64,000 nt of DNA. Source: Pseudomonas sp. Au-Pse12 (GTDB lineage Bacteria; Pseudomonadota; Gammaproteobacteria; Pseudomonadales; Pseudomonadaceae). The translations under genes and the position numbers were made by a program. Shown one piece after another: positions 28,759 through 37,999 of the stretch (position 1 is its first letter; each line of letters begins with the position of its first letter). The stretch is from the NCBI RefSeq assembly GCF_021341665.1, contig NZ_JAJTTH010000012.1:156206-220205 (forward strand), given 5' to 3'. Under the pieces are notes generated by a model. The model saw nothing but the letters and a program-made list of their open reading frames with translations, searched no databases and had not been told where the DNA came from.

Positions 28759-28888
28759 CTTATTAGTCCGGGCTTCCTGCGTGCCATCTGCCCGCGGTGT
28801 GGGCCGCACGCCTCTCGATGGTCTGAAAAAGATGCTGGATAATAAAGCATGACCCGCTTGACGGCTAGCGCCGTCGGAGACCCTTGTA

Positions 28889-29914
28889 ATGCCTGACCAA
28901 GATGTACGCTTGCAACACCTGAAAGTTTGGCTCGATGAGCAGTTGGCGAATGTTTATGCAGCACAGGGCTGGGGTGAAGTGCCCCCGGCAACATTGACCG
29001 CGGCCAGCAGCGACGCGAGTTTCCGCCGTTATTTCCGTTGGCAGGGCGCGGGTCGCAGCTTCGTGGTGATGGATGCTCCGCCCCCCCAGGAAAACTGCAA
29101 ACCCTTTGTCGATATCGCTCGTTTACTGGCGACTTGCGGCATCAACGTGCCGAAAATTTATGCAGAAGATTTGCCTCGTGGCTTCTTGTTGCTCAATGAC
29201 CTGGGTAATCAGACCTATCTCGACGTAATCGACGAGCACAATGCCGATGCGCTTTTCGAGGATGCGCTGCAGGCGTTGCTGGCCCTCCAGCAGTTACCGA
29301 TGGAAGCGCCTTTGCCCTGTTATGACGTGGCTCTGCTGCGCCGTGAGCTGGAGCTGTTCCCAGAGTGGTACATCGGGCGCGAGCTGGGCGTCACCCTGAG
29401 TTCGCAGCAGCGTGAGCAATGGCAGCGGGTCAGCGACCTGCTGATCGATAGCGCCCTGGCGCAACCCAAGGTGCTGGTGCACCGCGACTATATGCCACGC
29501 AACCTGATGCTCAGCGAGCCGAACCCGGGTGTGCTGGACTTTCAGGACGCGGTCTACGGTCCCGTGACCTATGACGTCACCTGCCTGTTCAAGGATGCGT
29601 TCCTCAGCTGGCCGGAGTCTCGGGTACAAGGTTGGCTGAACCACTACTGGCAGCAGGCGCGGGCGCGGGGCATTCCTGTGCAGGCCGACTTCGACGAGTT
29701 TCTCCGGGCCAGCGACCTGATGGGCGTACAGCGCCACCTCAAGGTGATCGGCATCTTCTCGCGGATCTGCCATCGCGATGGCAAACCTCGCTATCTGGCC
29801 GACGTGCCACGTTTCTTTGCCTATATAGAAGCGGTTCTGGCTCGCCGTCCCGAACTGGCGGAACTGTCGCAGTTGCTGCTCAGCCTGCGTCCGCCTGTGG
29901 GGGAGCCTGCATGA
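28889..29914 (+). CDS. amgK: N-acetylmuramate/N-acetylglucosamine kinase
   Basis: This 341-aa member of the aminoglycoside-phosphotransferase fold has the catalytic loop VHRDYMPRNLM and the metal-binding VLDFQDAVYGP. AmgK phosphorylates the anomeric C1 of MurNAc (and GlcNAc) in the recycling route that bypasses MurA and so contributes to fosfomycin tolerance. It is divergent from lptD and overlaps murU by four bases, exactly as PA0596-PA0597. Confidence 0.94.
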   Translation: MPDQDVRLQHLKVWLDEQLANVYAAQGWGEVPPATLTAASSDASFRRYFRWQGAGRSFVVMDAPPPQENCKPFVDIARLLATCGINVPKIYAEDLPRGFLLLNDLGNQTYLDVIDEHNADALFEDALQALLALQQLPMEAPLPCYDVALLRRELELFPEWYIGRELGVTLSSQQREQWQRVSDLLIDSALAQPKVLVHRDYMPRNLMLSEPNPGVLDFQDAVYGPVTYDVTCLFKDAFLSWPESRVQGWLNHYWQQARARGIPVQADFDEFLRASDLMGVQRHLKVIGIFSRICHRDGKPRYLADVPRFFAYIEAVLARRPELAELSQLLLSLRPPVGEPA

Positions 29915-30585
29915 AGGCAATGATCCTGGCTGCCGGCAAGGGCGAGCGCATGCGCCCGTTGACCCTGACCACTCCCAAGCCATTGCTGCCTGTAGCGGGC
30001 ATGCCCTTGATCGAGTACCACCTGCGAGCCTTGGCGGCGGCAGGTTTTCACGATGTCGTCATCAATCATGCCTGGCTCGGCCAGCAGATCGAGGAGGCCC
30101 TCGGCGATGGCCAGCGCTGGGGCCTGAACATTCGGTACTCGGCAGAAAGCCAGCCGCTGGAGACCGGCGGCGGGATTTTCCAGGCCCTGCCTGTGTTGGG
30201 GGATGAGCCGTTCCTGGTGGTCAATGGCGATATCTGGACCGACTGCGACTTTGCCGCCTTGCGTCGGCCTCTTGCCGGGCTGGCCCATCTGGTGATGGTG
30301 GACAACCCGCCGCACCATCCCAGCGGTGGCGATTTCTGCCTGGAAAACGGCTTACTGCACGACCGCCAGCCCGGTGCCCCGGCCCTGACCTTCAGCGGCA
30401 TCTCGGTGCTGCACCCGGACCTGTTCAAGGGCTGCACCGCCGGGCCATTCAAGCTGGCGCCTTTGCTGCGCGAAGCCATGGCTCGGGGCCAGGTCAGTGG
30501 CGAGCATATGCAGGGGCAGTGGATCGATGTCGGCACGGTCGAGCGCCTGGCGCAGGCTGAGCGCTTGCAGCAAGCGAGTCGCTGA
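29911..30585 (+). CDS. murU: N-acetylmuramate alpha-1-phosphate uridylyltransferase
   Basis: The 224-aa nucleotidyltransferase carries the pyrophosphorylase signature LAAGKGERMRPLTLTTPKPLLP and the VVNGDIWTD metal site. It makes UDP-MurNAc from MurNAc-1-P supplied by AmgK. The ATG at 29911 overlaps the amgK stop. The longer open frame from 29632 lies inside amgK and is not used. Confidence 0.95.
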   Translation: MKAMILAAGKGERMRPLTLTTPKPLLPVAGMPLIEYHLRALAAAGFHDVVINHAWLGQQIEEALGDGQRWGLNIRYSAESQPLETGGGIFQALPVLGDEPFLVVNGDIWTDCDFAALRRPLAGLAHLVMVDNPPHHPSGGDFCLENGLLHDRQPGAPALTFSGISVLHPDLFKGCTAGPFKLAPLLREAMARGQVSGEHMQGQWIDVGTVERLAQAERLQQASR

Positions 30586-30586
30586 T

Positions 30587-31354
30587 ATGTGGTGGCCAGG
30601 GACTCTGATTGGAGCCGGAGCTGGATTTGCAATCGCCAGCATTCCGGGGGCCATGCTTGGTGCTTTGCTGGGGCAGGCGCTGGACCGGCGCTTGCAACTG
30701 CACAGCTGGGCACAGGTACGTGAGCGTCTGGGCGGTCGCCCGGCGTTGCGCAACGATGAATTGCTGTTCGTGCTGTTGGGGCGGCTGGCAAAAAGTGATG
30801 GCCGGGTGGTGGACGGGCACATCCAGCAGGCGCGTCAGGAAATGCGTTCGCTGGAGATGAACGATGCGGCGCAGCGCCGGGCCATTGCTGCTTTCAGTCG
30901 CGGCAAGTCGGGCCATGATCGCCTGCGGGGCTATCTGCGTCGCCTGGCGGCTCAGCCCCATGCCGCCGAGGGCGTGCTGCGCGCCTGCTGGCGCATGGTC
31001 TGGGCCGATGGCCGGGTCGGGCCGGCGGAGCGCGATTTGATCCAGCTCTGGGGCAAGTGGCTGGGCTGGACCAGCGAGCAGGTGCAGGCGCTGGCGCAAG
31101 ACTATGGCCCGGCGAGAAAGCCGCTGGTCGAAGGCACCCTGACCTATCAGGAGGCGCTGCGTTTGCTCGGGGTGGCGGCGACCACTGAGCCGGCGCAGAT
31201 CAAGCGGGCCTATCGGCGTTTGCTCAGCAGGCATCACCCGGACAAGATCGCCGGCAGCGGGGCCAGCGCGGCCCAGGTTCGTGAAGCCACGGAAAAGACC
31301 CGTGAGCTGCACAGTGCCTATACCCTGATCCGCCAGCGGCGGGATTTTCGCTGA
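30587..31354 (+). CDS. djlA: DjlA-type membrane-anchored co-chaperone (TerB + J domain)
   Basis: The protein is 255 aa: an N-terminal glycine-zipper-like membrane segment (PGTLIGAGAGFAIASIPGAMLGALLGQ), a central TerB-like helical domain and a C-terminal J domain with the HPD motif (RHHPDKIAG). This is the DjlA layout, a DnaK co-chaperone at the inner membrane. The ATG is two bases after the murU stop, so the gene is likely cotranscribed with amgK-murU. Confidence 0.9.
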   Translation: MWWPGTLIGAGAGFAIASIPGAMLGALLGQALDRRLQLHSWAQVRERLGGRPALRNDELLFVLLGRLAKSDGRVVDGHIQQARQEMRSLEMNDAAQRRAIAAFSRGKSGHDRLRGYLRRLAAQPHAAEGVLRACWRMVWADGRVGPAERDLIQLWGKWLGWTSEQVQALAQDYGPARKPLVEGTLTYQEALRLLGVAATTEPAQIKRAYRRLLSRHHPDKIAGSGASAAQVREATEKTRELHSAYTLIRQRRDFR

Positions 31355-31365
31355 GAACGATGGCC

Positions 31366-31402
31366 CCGGGCCGTGATTGCCGGTGTGGCAATCACGGCCG
31401 GG
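31366..31402. terminator. bidirectional terminator between djlA and the DUF3530 gene
   Basis: GGCCGTGATTGCC (31369-31381) and GGCAATCACGGCC (31387-31399) form a perfect 13-bp stem around a five-base loop, between convergent stop codons. T runs are weak on both sides. Confidence 0.7.
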
Positions 31403-31405
31403 CAT

Positions 31406-32395
31406 TTAGCTGCCGCTGTTCTGAGGGTTCAGCCAGCCGCGCACGCGGCGAAACAGTTGCTCTTGCTGGGCGGCATTGTTGCCGGGCAGGGCCTTGAGGG
31501 GAATCTGGCTGAAGTTCGAATGCTTCAGCCGCTTGCTCGCTTGCAGGCGCTCCAGGGCGGCCTTTTGCGCCAGGGGTTTATCGAGGTAGAAAAAGTCCGC
31601 AGTGGCCAGTTTCAAGGTCGGGGTGATTTCCACCAGCTGCGGTTTGCCATTGGCCGGTGACTGGGCCGCCACCATGACCAGCTTCTGCACCTGGGCCGGT
31701 TGTTTCTCGCTGAGGTAGCGCGCCGCCCAGTAAGCGCCAGTGCCGTGGCCCAGCAACACGATGCTGCGGGCATTCTGCTGTTCGGCAAAGGCCAGCGCGG
31801 CATCGATCCGGGTGAAGATGCGTTCGGCGTCTGCCTTGATCTGTTCTTCCGTGCTTTCTGCTACCACACGGTCAGCCACGTCGGCTTCGCCGCCGGCCAC
31901 CTGTTCGATAGGCTTGGCCTCGGTGCTGGCGTCCTTGGCGGTATTGGCCTTGTCCGTGGGGGCCGGTGCAGCTTCGACCACCCGTGCTTGCGCGGCATCG
32001 CTGAGCATGTCGGGCAGGGTCAGGCTCAGGCTGCCCCACTCGGTGTCCGGCAACTTGTTGCGCAAAGGCGCAACGGCTTGCGGCCAGTCAGCGGTTTCGC
32101 CCGCGCCCGGGAGGATAATCACCACGCCCTTGGGATCGCTGGTGTTGGCCGGTTTCCACAGGGCGAGGAAGGTATCGCCGCCAGCTTGCAGTTGCTGTTG
32201 TTCCAGGGCGGGCAACTGGCGCTCCAGAGCGGCGGCGTCTTCCTGGCTACGCTCAGGCAAGGGCTGGCGTTGCGCCGGTTGTTCCTCAGGGGGCTTGGTT
32301 GCTGCAGCCGGGTCGGCGGCTTGCGCAGAAAAGGTCCAAGGCAGGATCAGCGACAGGCACAATGCGGGCAGTGCCGAGCGGTGGACAAGGGGCAT
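31406..32395 (-). CDS. DUF3530 family putative exported alpha/beta-hydrolase-like protein
   Basis: This 329-aa protein has a signal peptide (LCLSLILPWTFSAQA), a Pro/Gln-rich linker and an alpha/beta-hydrolase-like core (VVIILPGAGETADWP and VLLGHGTGAYWAARYL). The nucleophile elbow reads GHGTG, with glycine where active hydrolases of this fold have Ser, so it may be non-catalytic or use other residues. A Glu/Ala/Lys-rich insert of about 65 residues (near 145-205) interrupts the core. The family has no assigned function. Confidence 0.8.
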   Translation of the reverse strand: MPLVHRSALPALCLSLILPWTFSAQAADPAAATKPPEEQPAQRQPLPERSQEDAAALERQLPALEQQQLQAGGDTFLALWKPANTSDPKGVVIILPGAGETADWPQAVAPLRNKLPDTEWGSLSLTLPDMLSDAAQARVVEAAPAPTDKANTAKDASTEAKPIEQVAGGEADVADRVVAESTEEQIKADAERIFTRIDAALAFAEQQNARSIVLLGHGTGAYWAARYLSEKQPAQVQKLVMVAAQSPANGKPQLVEITPTLKLATADFFYLDKPLAQKAALERLQASKRLKHSNFSQIPLKALPGNNAAQQEQLFRRVRGWLNPQNSGS

Positions 32396-32469
32396 CGGAT
32401 ATTCCAGGCCAGAAGTAATTCCGGCAGCCTAATGGGTTGGTCAGTATTTGTCAGGGTGTGAGACTTCAG

Positions 32470-34869
32470 ATGACGCGTTTTCGCTGCCTTTTGCTTATCG
32501 GCTGTCTGTGCCTTCCCTTGATAGGCCAGGCGGCCCCGGTGCCCCAGGCGCCGAGTGCACCCTTGAGCCTGGAACAGCGCCAGTGGCTTGAACAGCACCC
32601 TGAATTGCGCGTGGGGCTGGTCTTGCAGGCGCCGTTCGCCCAATACGACCGGCGTCTGCAGCGCCTGTCCGGGGCCAATGTCGAGCTGATGCAGGCCCTG
32701 GCCAAGGCCCTGAACATCGAGCTCAGCTGGCGCAACTTTCCCGATCAGGCGCAACTGGAGCGGGCCTTGCGCGACGGCGAAGTGGACATGGCTCCGGGCT
32801 TGAGCCAGACCCCGGCCGGCTTGCGCCTGTGGCTGTTCAGCGACCCTTACATGCGGGTGCCGCAGTTGGTCGTCGGGGAGCGCAAGAGCGCGGGGGCGGT
32901 CGAGCTGGAAAAACTCGACAGCCAGGCCCGGGTCGCCGTGCGCATGCCCAGCACCGTGGCCGACTACCTGCGCCTGACCTATCCCAATCTCAACCTGCAG
33001 GGGGTTCCCCTGGAACGCCAGGCCTTGCAGTTGTTGCTCAGCCAGCAGGCCCGCTATGCGGTAGTGGATGAGGCTCAACTCAGTCGCCTGTCGGGCGAGG
33101 CGGAGTTCGCCGGCCTGGCCGTGGTGGGCGATATCGGCCTGCCGCAATTGCTTCGGGTGGCGACTCGGCGTGATTGGCCGGAGCTGGCAAGCATCATCGA
33201 GGTCGCCCTGCACGCCATTCCGGCCAAGGAGCTGGAGCAACTGCATGGCCGCTGGCTGCAGCCCAAGTACCCGCGCCTTGGCGAATCCCCCGGGGTCTGG
33301 CAGAACCTCAGCCTGCTGTTGCTGATTCTGCTGCTGGCGAGCCTGGCGATCGTCTTCTGGCAGCGCCGCCAGCAACGCAGTCTGGAACAGCGCCTGCTGG
33401 CGGCGCGCGAGGACATCGCCCTGCGTGCTGCCAGCGAAGAGGCGTTGCGCCTGACCCAGTTCTCCATCGACCAGAGCACCGTGGGCATTCTCTGGGTCAA
33501 CTGGGACAGCCACGTGCGCTACGCCAACCGCGCGGCTGAAGAGATGCTCGGCTATGCGGCGGGCGGGGTGATCGACCGGCCGTTGATCGACTTCGAACCC
33601 AACCTGCACATGGATCGCTGGCTCAACCTGTGGAAACGGGCCCGGGCCAGCGAAGAGGGCGCGCAAAGCTTCGAGACCCAGTGCGTGCGCGCTGATGGCA
33701 GCATCCTGCCGGCGGATGTTTCCCTGAGTTTCCTGCGCTTTCGCGACAGCGAATACCTGGTGGTCTATCTCAACGACGTTACCGAGCGCCGCCGCGCGCT
33801 GGCGGCCCTGCGCGAAAGCGAGGCGCGGCTGCAAGGGATCGCGGCCAACGTGCCGGGGCTGGTGTTCCGCCTGGAGCGGGCGCCGGTCACCGGGCAGATC
33901 GATTTTGCCTACATCAGCGAAGGCAGCGAGACCCTGGTGGGTTACTCGCCAGCGGTCCTGGCCCACCGGGACAAAGGCTTGCGCAGCCTGGTGCACCCGG
34001 ATGACAAGGCCAGCTACCACCAGACCCAGGACCAGGCCCTGGACACCGACAGCGACTGGTCCTGGCAGGGCCGCATCCTGACTCGCCAGGGCCAGCAGCG
34101 CTGGGCCGAGATCAAGGCCATTACCCGGCGCCTGGACGATGGCGCCTTCGTCTGGGACGGCATTGTCTGGGACATCAGCGAAAGCAAGCGCATCGAGCTG
34201 GAACTGGCCAGCTCCCGTGAACAGTTGCGGGAACTGTCGGCGCACCTGGAAAGCGTGCGTGAGGAAGAGAAGGCCCGTATCGCCCGGGAAGTCCATGACG
34301 AGCTGGGGCAGATGCTGACCGTGCTCAAGCTGGAAACTTCCATGTGCGAGTTGGCTTATGCCCAGCTCGACCCGGGCCTGCACGAGCGCCTCAACAGCAT
34401 GAAGCGCCTGATCGCCCAGTTGTTCCAGTTGGTGCGTGACGTGGCCACCGCGCTGCGGCCGCCGATTCTCGATGCGGGCATCGCCTCGGCCATCGAATGG
34501 CAGGCCCGGCGTTTCGAGGCGCGCACGCAGATTCCCTGCCTGGTCCAGGTGCCGGACAACCTACCGCGCTTGAGCGACGCCAAGGCCATCGGCCTGTTCC
34601 GCATCCTCCAGGAGGCCCTGACCAATGTCATGCGCCATGCTCAGGCGCATACTGTGGAACTGAGCCTGACCCTGGAAGGCAGCGAACTGTGCATGAGCAT
34701 CAGCGATGACGGCCTGGGCTTCGATACCGCCTCGGCGCGCCCGACCTCCTTTGGCCTGGTGGGCATGCGCGAGCGGGTGCTGATCATGGGCGGCAGCCTG
34801 TCATTGCACAGCGAGCGCGGCGAAGGCACCACCCTGAGCGTCCGGGTGCCCCTGGACCGAGAACAATAA
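32470..34869 (+). CDS. agtS: hybrid-input sensor histidine kinase AgtS
   Basis: The protein is 799 aa: signal peptide (CLLLIGCLCLPLIGQA), periplasmic solute-binding family 3 domain (about 30-270), one membrane segment (about 279-297), two PAS domains (about 335-580), a HisKA_3 dimerisation domain with phospho-acceptor His609 (REVHDELGQ) and a HATPase domain (DDGLGFD, GLVGMRERV). It is cognate to the LuxR-type regulator 13 bases downstream. Position and layout match PA0600 (AgtS), which with AgtR induces agtABCD in response to 5-aminovalerate and 4-aminobutyrate. The ATG at 32470 is preferred to an upstream in-frame start because it gives a clean signal peptide. Confidence 0.88.
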   Translation: MTRFRCLLLIGCLCLPLIGQAAPVPQAPSAPLSLEQRQWLEQHPELRVGLVLQAPFAQYDRRLQRLSGANVELMQALAKALNIELSWRNFPDQAQLERALRDGEVDMAPGLSQTPAGLRLWLFSDPYMRVPQLVVGERKSAGAVELEKLDSQARVAVRMPSTVADYLRLTYPNLNLQGVPLERQALQLLLSQQARYAVVDEAQLSRLSGEAEFAGLAVVGDIGLPQLLRVATRRDWPELASIIEVALHAIPAKELEQLHGRWLQPKYPRLGESPGVWQNLSLLLLILLLASLAIVFWQRRQQRSLEQRLLAAREDIALRAASEEALRLTQFSIDQSTVGILWVNWDSHVRYANRAAEEMLGYAAGGVIDRPLIDFEPNLHMDRWLNLWKRARASEEGAQSFETQCVRADGSILPADVSLSFLRFRDSEYLVVYLNDVTERRRALAALRESEARLQGIAANVPGLVFRLERAPVTGQIDFAYISEGSETLVGYSPAVLAHRDKGLRSLVHPDDKASYHQTQDQALDTDSDWSWQGRILTRQGQQRWAEIKAITRRLDDGAFVWDGIVWDISESKRIELELASSREQLRELSAHLESVREEEKARIAREVHDELGQMLTVLKLETSMCELAYAQLDPGLHERLNSMKRLIAQLFQLVRDVATALRPPILDAGIASAIEWQARRFEARTQIPCLVQVPDNLPRLSDAKAIGLFRILQEALTNVMRHAQAHTVELSLTLEGSELCMSISDDGLGFDTASARPTSFGLVGMRERVLIMGGSLSLHSERGEGTTLSVRVPLDREQ

Positions 34870-34882
34870 CGAGGAGAAGCGC

Positions 34883-35512
34883 GTGATCCGTGTACTGGTA
34901 GCCGAAGACCACACCATCGTTCGCGAAGGCATCAAGCAACTGATCGGCCTGGCCAAGGACCTGACGGTGGTGGGCGAGGCGAGCAATGGCGAGCAACTGC
35001 TGGAGACCTTGCGCCAGGTGCCTTGCGAGGTGGTGCTGCTGGATATCTCCATGCCCGGGGTCAACGGCCTGGAGGCCATTCCGCGGATTCGCGCGCTACA
35101 CAATCCGCCTGCGATCCTGGTGCTGTCGATGCACGACGAAGCGCAGATGGCCGCCCGGGCCCTGAAGATCGGCGCCGCAGGGTATGCCACCAAGGACAGT
35201 GATCCGTCGCTGCTGCTGACGGCGATTCGCAAGGTCGCCTCCGGCGGGCGCTACATTGACCCGGACCTGGCGGACCGCATGGTCTTCGAAGTCGGCCTGA
35301 CCGATGCCCGGCCCTTGCATTCGCTGCTTTCCGAACGTGAGTTCTCGGTGTTCGAACGCCTGGCCCAGGGCGCCAACGTCAACGACATTGCCCAGCAACT
35401 GGCCCTGAGCAGCAAGACCATCAGCACCCACAAGGCGCGGCTGATGCAGAAACTCAACATCACCTCCCTGGCCGAGCTGGTGAAGTACGCCATGGAGCAC
35501 AAGCTGCTCTGA
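34883..35512 (+). CDS. agtR: LuxR/NarL-family response regulator AgtR
   Basis: The 209-aa protein has a receiver domain (phospho-acceptor Asp54 in VVLLDISMPG; acidic pair AEDH at 7-10) and a C-terminal LuxR helix-turn-helix (LSEREFSVFERLAQGANVNDIAQQLALSSKTISTHKARLM). It is partnered with AgtS, and the strong GAGGAG RBS lies between the two. It probably acts on the perfect palindrome upstream of agtA at 35649-35666; this is inference. Confidence 0.9.
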   Translation: MIRVLVAEDHTIVREGIKQLIGLAKDLTVVGEASNGEQLLETLRQVPCEVVLLDISMPGVNGLEAIPRIRALHNPPAILVLSMHDEAQMAARALKIGAAGYATKDSDPSLLLTAIRKVASGGRYIDPDLADRMVFEVGLTDARPLHSLLSEREFSVFERLAQGANVNDIAQQLALSSKTISTHKARLMQKLNITSLAELVKYAMEHKLL

Positions 35513-35582
35513 CGCCTGCTCCAGTGCTCTCTTCACCTCCCGGGGAGGGCACTTATCCATTTGCGACATCCCCGCCCTCAGG

Positions 35583-35625
35583 CTTTTGCCGTTTCTTGCC
35601 GCTTGTAGCTTGCCGCTTGCCACTG
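35583..35625 (+). repeat. short tandem CTTGCCGCTTG repeat
   Basis: CTTGCCGCTTG occurs twice, separated by five bases, with a related TTGCCGTTTCTTGCCG start. It resembles fragments of Pseudomonas REP sequences and lies between agtR and the agtA control region. Confidence 0.4.
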
Positions 35626-35648
35626 CCCTTACCCAATCCCGCCATCGT

Positions 35649-35666
35649 TGTAGGGCAATCCCTACA
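35649..35666. promoter_or_regulatory. 18-bp perfect palindrome, candidate AgtR operator
   Basis: TGTAGGG-CAAT-CCCTACA is a perfect 7-4-7 dyad located 108 bases before the agtA start. It is the only such palindrome in the agtR-agtA gap. NarL-type regulators commonly bind short dyads of this kind. Confidence 0.55.
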
Positions 35667-35773
35667 GGCAACCTTCCAGGCGGCTGAGGCGAATCTCTCA
35701 TGGCCCCCGATTTGCGCGCTGTGCGAGCTCCACTAGGCTTGCTCCACAGCCGTCTAAAACAAAAGGTGTGGGT

Positions 35774-36898
35774 ATGAGCGAGGTCGATTCAAGCGCTGGG
35801 GCCAACGATGTTCTGGTCAGTTTTCGTGGTGTGCAGAAGAGCTACGACGGCGAGAACCTGATCGTCAAAGACCTCAACCTGGAAATTCGCAAAGGCGAGT
35901 TCCTCACCCTGCTGGGGCCATCCGGCTCTGGCAAGACCACCAGCCTGATGATGCTGGCCGGTTTCGAGACCCCGACCGCCGGCGAGATCCAGCTGGCCGG
36001 GCGCGCCATCAACAATGTGCCGCCGCACAAGCGCGACATCGGCATGGTGTTCCAGAACTACGCGCTGTTCCCGCACATGACTGTGGCCGAGAACCTCGGC
36101 TTTCCGCTGTCGGTGCGCGGCCTCAGCAAGACCGACATCAGTGAGCGGGTCAAGCGCGTGCTGAGCATGGTCCAGCTCGATGCGTTCGCCCAGCGCTACC
36201 CGGCGCAGTTGTCCGGCGGCCAGCAGCAGCGGGTGGCGCTGGCCCGGGCCCTGGTGTTCGAGCCCCAGCTGGTGCTGATGGACGAGCCCCTCGGCGCCCT
36301 CGACAAGCAACTGCGCGAACACATGCAGATGGAGATCAAGCACCTGCACCAGCGCCTGGGCGTGACCGTGGTCTACGTGACCCACGATCAGGGCGAAGCC
36401 CTGACCATGTCCGACCGGGTGGCGGTGTTCCACCAGGGTGAGATCCAGCAGATCGCGCCACCGCGTACCCTCTACGAAGAGCCGAAGAACACGTTCGTCG
36501 CCAACTTCATTGGCGAGAACAACCGCCTCAACGGTCGCCTCCACAGCCACAACGGCGAGCGTTGCGTGGTGGAGCTGGGGCGTGGCGAGAAGGTCGAGGC
36601 GCTGGCGGTGAATGTCGGCCAGGTCGGCGGCCCGGTGACCCTGTCCATCCGCCCGGAGCGGGTGAGCCTCAATGGTTCCAGCGAATGCTGTGCCAACCGC
36701 TTCTCCGGCCGGGTGGCGGAATTCATCTATCTGGGCGACCACGTCCGGGTGCGCCTGGAAGTCTGCGGCAAGAGCGACTTCTTCGTGAAACAGCCGATTG
36801 CCGAGCTCGATCCAGCGCTGGCGGTGGGTGACGTGGTGCCGCTTGGCTGGCAAGTCGAGCACGTTCGCGCGCTTGACCCGCTTCTAGAGGCGAATTGA
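35774..36898 (+). CDS. agtA: ABC transporter ATP-binding protein (GABA/5-aminovalerate uptake)
   Basis: This 374-aa PotA-type ATPase has Walker A (LLGPSGSGKTTS), the signature LSGGQQQR, Walker B (LVLMDEPLGALD), the switch His (VYVTHDQGEA) and a C-terminal TOBE domain. It energises import through AgtC/AgtD. Position after agtSR and before the binding protein corresponds to PA0603. An in-frame GTG at 35768 is possible, but ATG at 35774 has better spacing to AGGTG. Confidence 0.88.
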   Translation: MSEVDSSAGANDVLVSFRGVQKSYDGENLIVKDLNLEIRKGEFLTLLGPSGSGKTTSLMMLAGFETPTAGEIQLAGRAINNVPPHKRDIGMVFQNYALFPHMTVAENLGFPLSVRGLSKTDISERVKRVLSMVQLDAFAQRYPAQLSGGQQQRVALARALVFEPQLVLMDEPLGALDKQLREHMQMEIKHLHQRLGVTVVYVTHDQGEALTMSDRVAVFHQGEIQQIAPPRTLYEEPKNTFVANFIGENNRLNGRLHSHNGERCVVELGRGEKVEALAVNVGQVGGPVTLSIRPERVSLNGSSECCANRFSGRVAEFIYLGDHVRVRLEVCGKSDFFVKQPIAELDPALAVGDVVPLGWQVEHVRALDPLLEAN

Positions 36899-36941
36899 TC
36901 GCCCCCCTGCAACACCAACCTGCACGTGGAGAACACAATAA

Positions 36942-37985
36942 ATGTTGAGATCCCTGAAATTCACCGCCCTGGCATTGGGCATGATGGGTGCGGCGCACGC
37001 CATGGCGGCGGGCCCGGACCTGACCGTGGTGTCCTTTGGCGGGGCGAACAAGGCGGCCCAGGTCAAAGCCTTCTACGCACCGTGGGAAGCAGCGGGCAAC
37101 GGCAAGATCGTCGCCGGTGAATACAACGGCGAGATGGCCAAGATCAAGGCCATGGTCGATACCAAGAGCGTGTCCTGGGACCTGGTGGAAGTGGAATCCC
37201 CTGAACTGTCCCGTGGTTGCGACGAGGACATGTTCGAACAACTCGACCCGGCGCTGTTCGGCAAGAGCGAAGATTACGTCAAGGGTGCTATCCAGCCGTG
37301 CGGCGTGGGCTTCTTCGTCTGGTCCACGGTGCTGGCCTACAACGCCGACAAGCTGAAGGCAGCCCCCACCAGCTGGGCCGATTTCTGGGACACCAAGAAA
37401 TTCCCGGGCAAACGCGGCCTGCGCAAGGGCGCCAAGTACACCCTGGAATTCGCCCTGATGGCCGATGGCGTCGCGCCCAAGGACGTGTACAAGGTGCTGG
37501 CTGGCAAGGACGGCCAGGATCGTGCCTTCAAGAAACTCGATGAGCTCAAGCCCAACATTCAGTGGTGGGAAGCCGGCGCCCAGCCGCCGCAGTACCTGGC
37601 TTCCGGCGACGTGGTCATGAGTTCGGCCTACAACGGTCGGATCGCCGCGGTGCAGAAGGAAAGCAACCTGAAAGTGGTGTGGAACGGCGGCATCTACGAC
37701 TTCGACGCCTGGGCCATTCCCAAAGGCCTGGACAAGGCTCGCGCCGAAGCGGCGAAGAAATTCATCGCCTACTCGGTACAACCGCAGCAGCAGAAAACCT
37801 ATTCGGAAAACATCGCCTACGGCCCGGCCAACACTCAAACCGTACCGCTGCTGGCCAAGGACATCCTCAAGGACATGCCGACCACTCCGGAAAACATCGC
37901 CAACCAGGTACAGATCGACGTCAGCTTCTGGGCTGACAACGGCGAGCAACTGGAACAGCGCTTCAACGCCTGGGCGGCCAAGTAA
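36942..37985 (+). CDS. agtB: periplasmic substrate-binding protein of the Agt ABC transporter
   Basis: This 347-aa spermidine/putrescine-type (PotD-like) binding protein has a signal peptide cleaved after AHAMA, then DLTVVSFGGANKAAQ typical of the fold. In P. aeruginosa the orthologous PA0604 binds GABA/5-aminovalerate. The RBS GGAG lies about ten bases upstream. It is followed by a 148-base gap containing a REP doublet before the permease genes. Confidence 0.88.
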   Translation: MLRSLKFTALALGMMGAAHAMAAGPDLTVVSFGGANKAAQVKAFYAPWEAAGNGKIVAGEYNGEMAKIKAMVDTKSVSWDLVEVESPELSRGCDEDMFEQLDPALFGKSEDYVKGAIQPCGVGFFVWSTVLAYNADKLKAAPTSWADFWDTKKFPGKRGLRKGAKYTLEFALMADGVAPKDVYKVLAGKDGQDRAFKKLDELKPNIQWWEAGAQPPQYLASGDVVMSSAYNGRIAAVQKESNLKVVWNGGIYDFDAWAIPKGLDKARAEAAKKFIAYSVQPQQQKTYSENIAYGPANTQTVPLLAKDILKDMPTTPENIANQVQIDVSFWADNGEQLEQRFNAWAAK

Positions 37986-37999
37986 CCACCCCTTGCCGT

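Noticed and set aside
29632..30585. Longer version of murU beginning inside amgK
   Set aside because: The extra 93 codons are out-of-frame amgK DNA. The canonical MurU start MKAMILAAGKGERM is at 29911.
32347..34383. 678-codon minus-strand open frame opposite agtS
   Set aside because: It is a shadow of the conserved histidine kinase, with no RBS or family resemblance. The same applies to long antisense frames over rmcA, rpoD, prkA, lptD and agtD.
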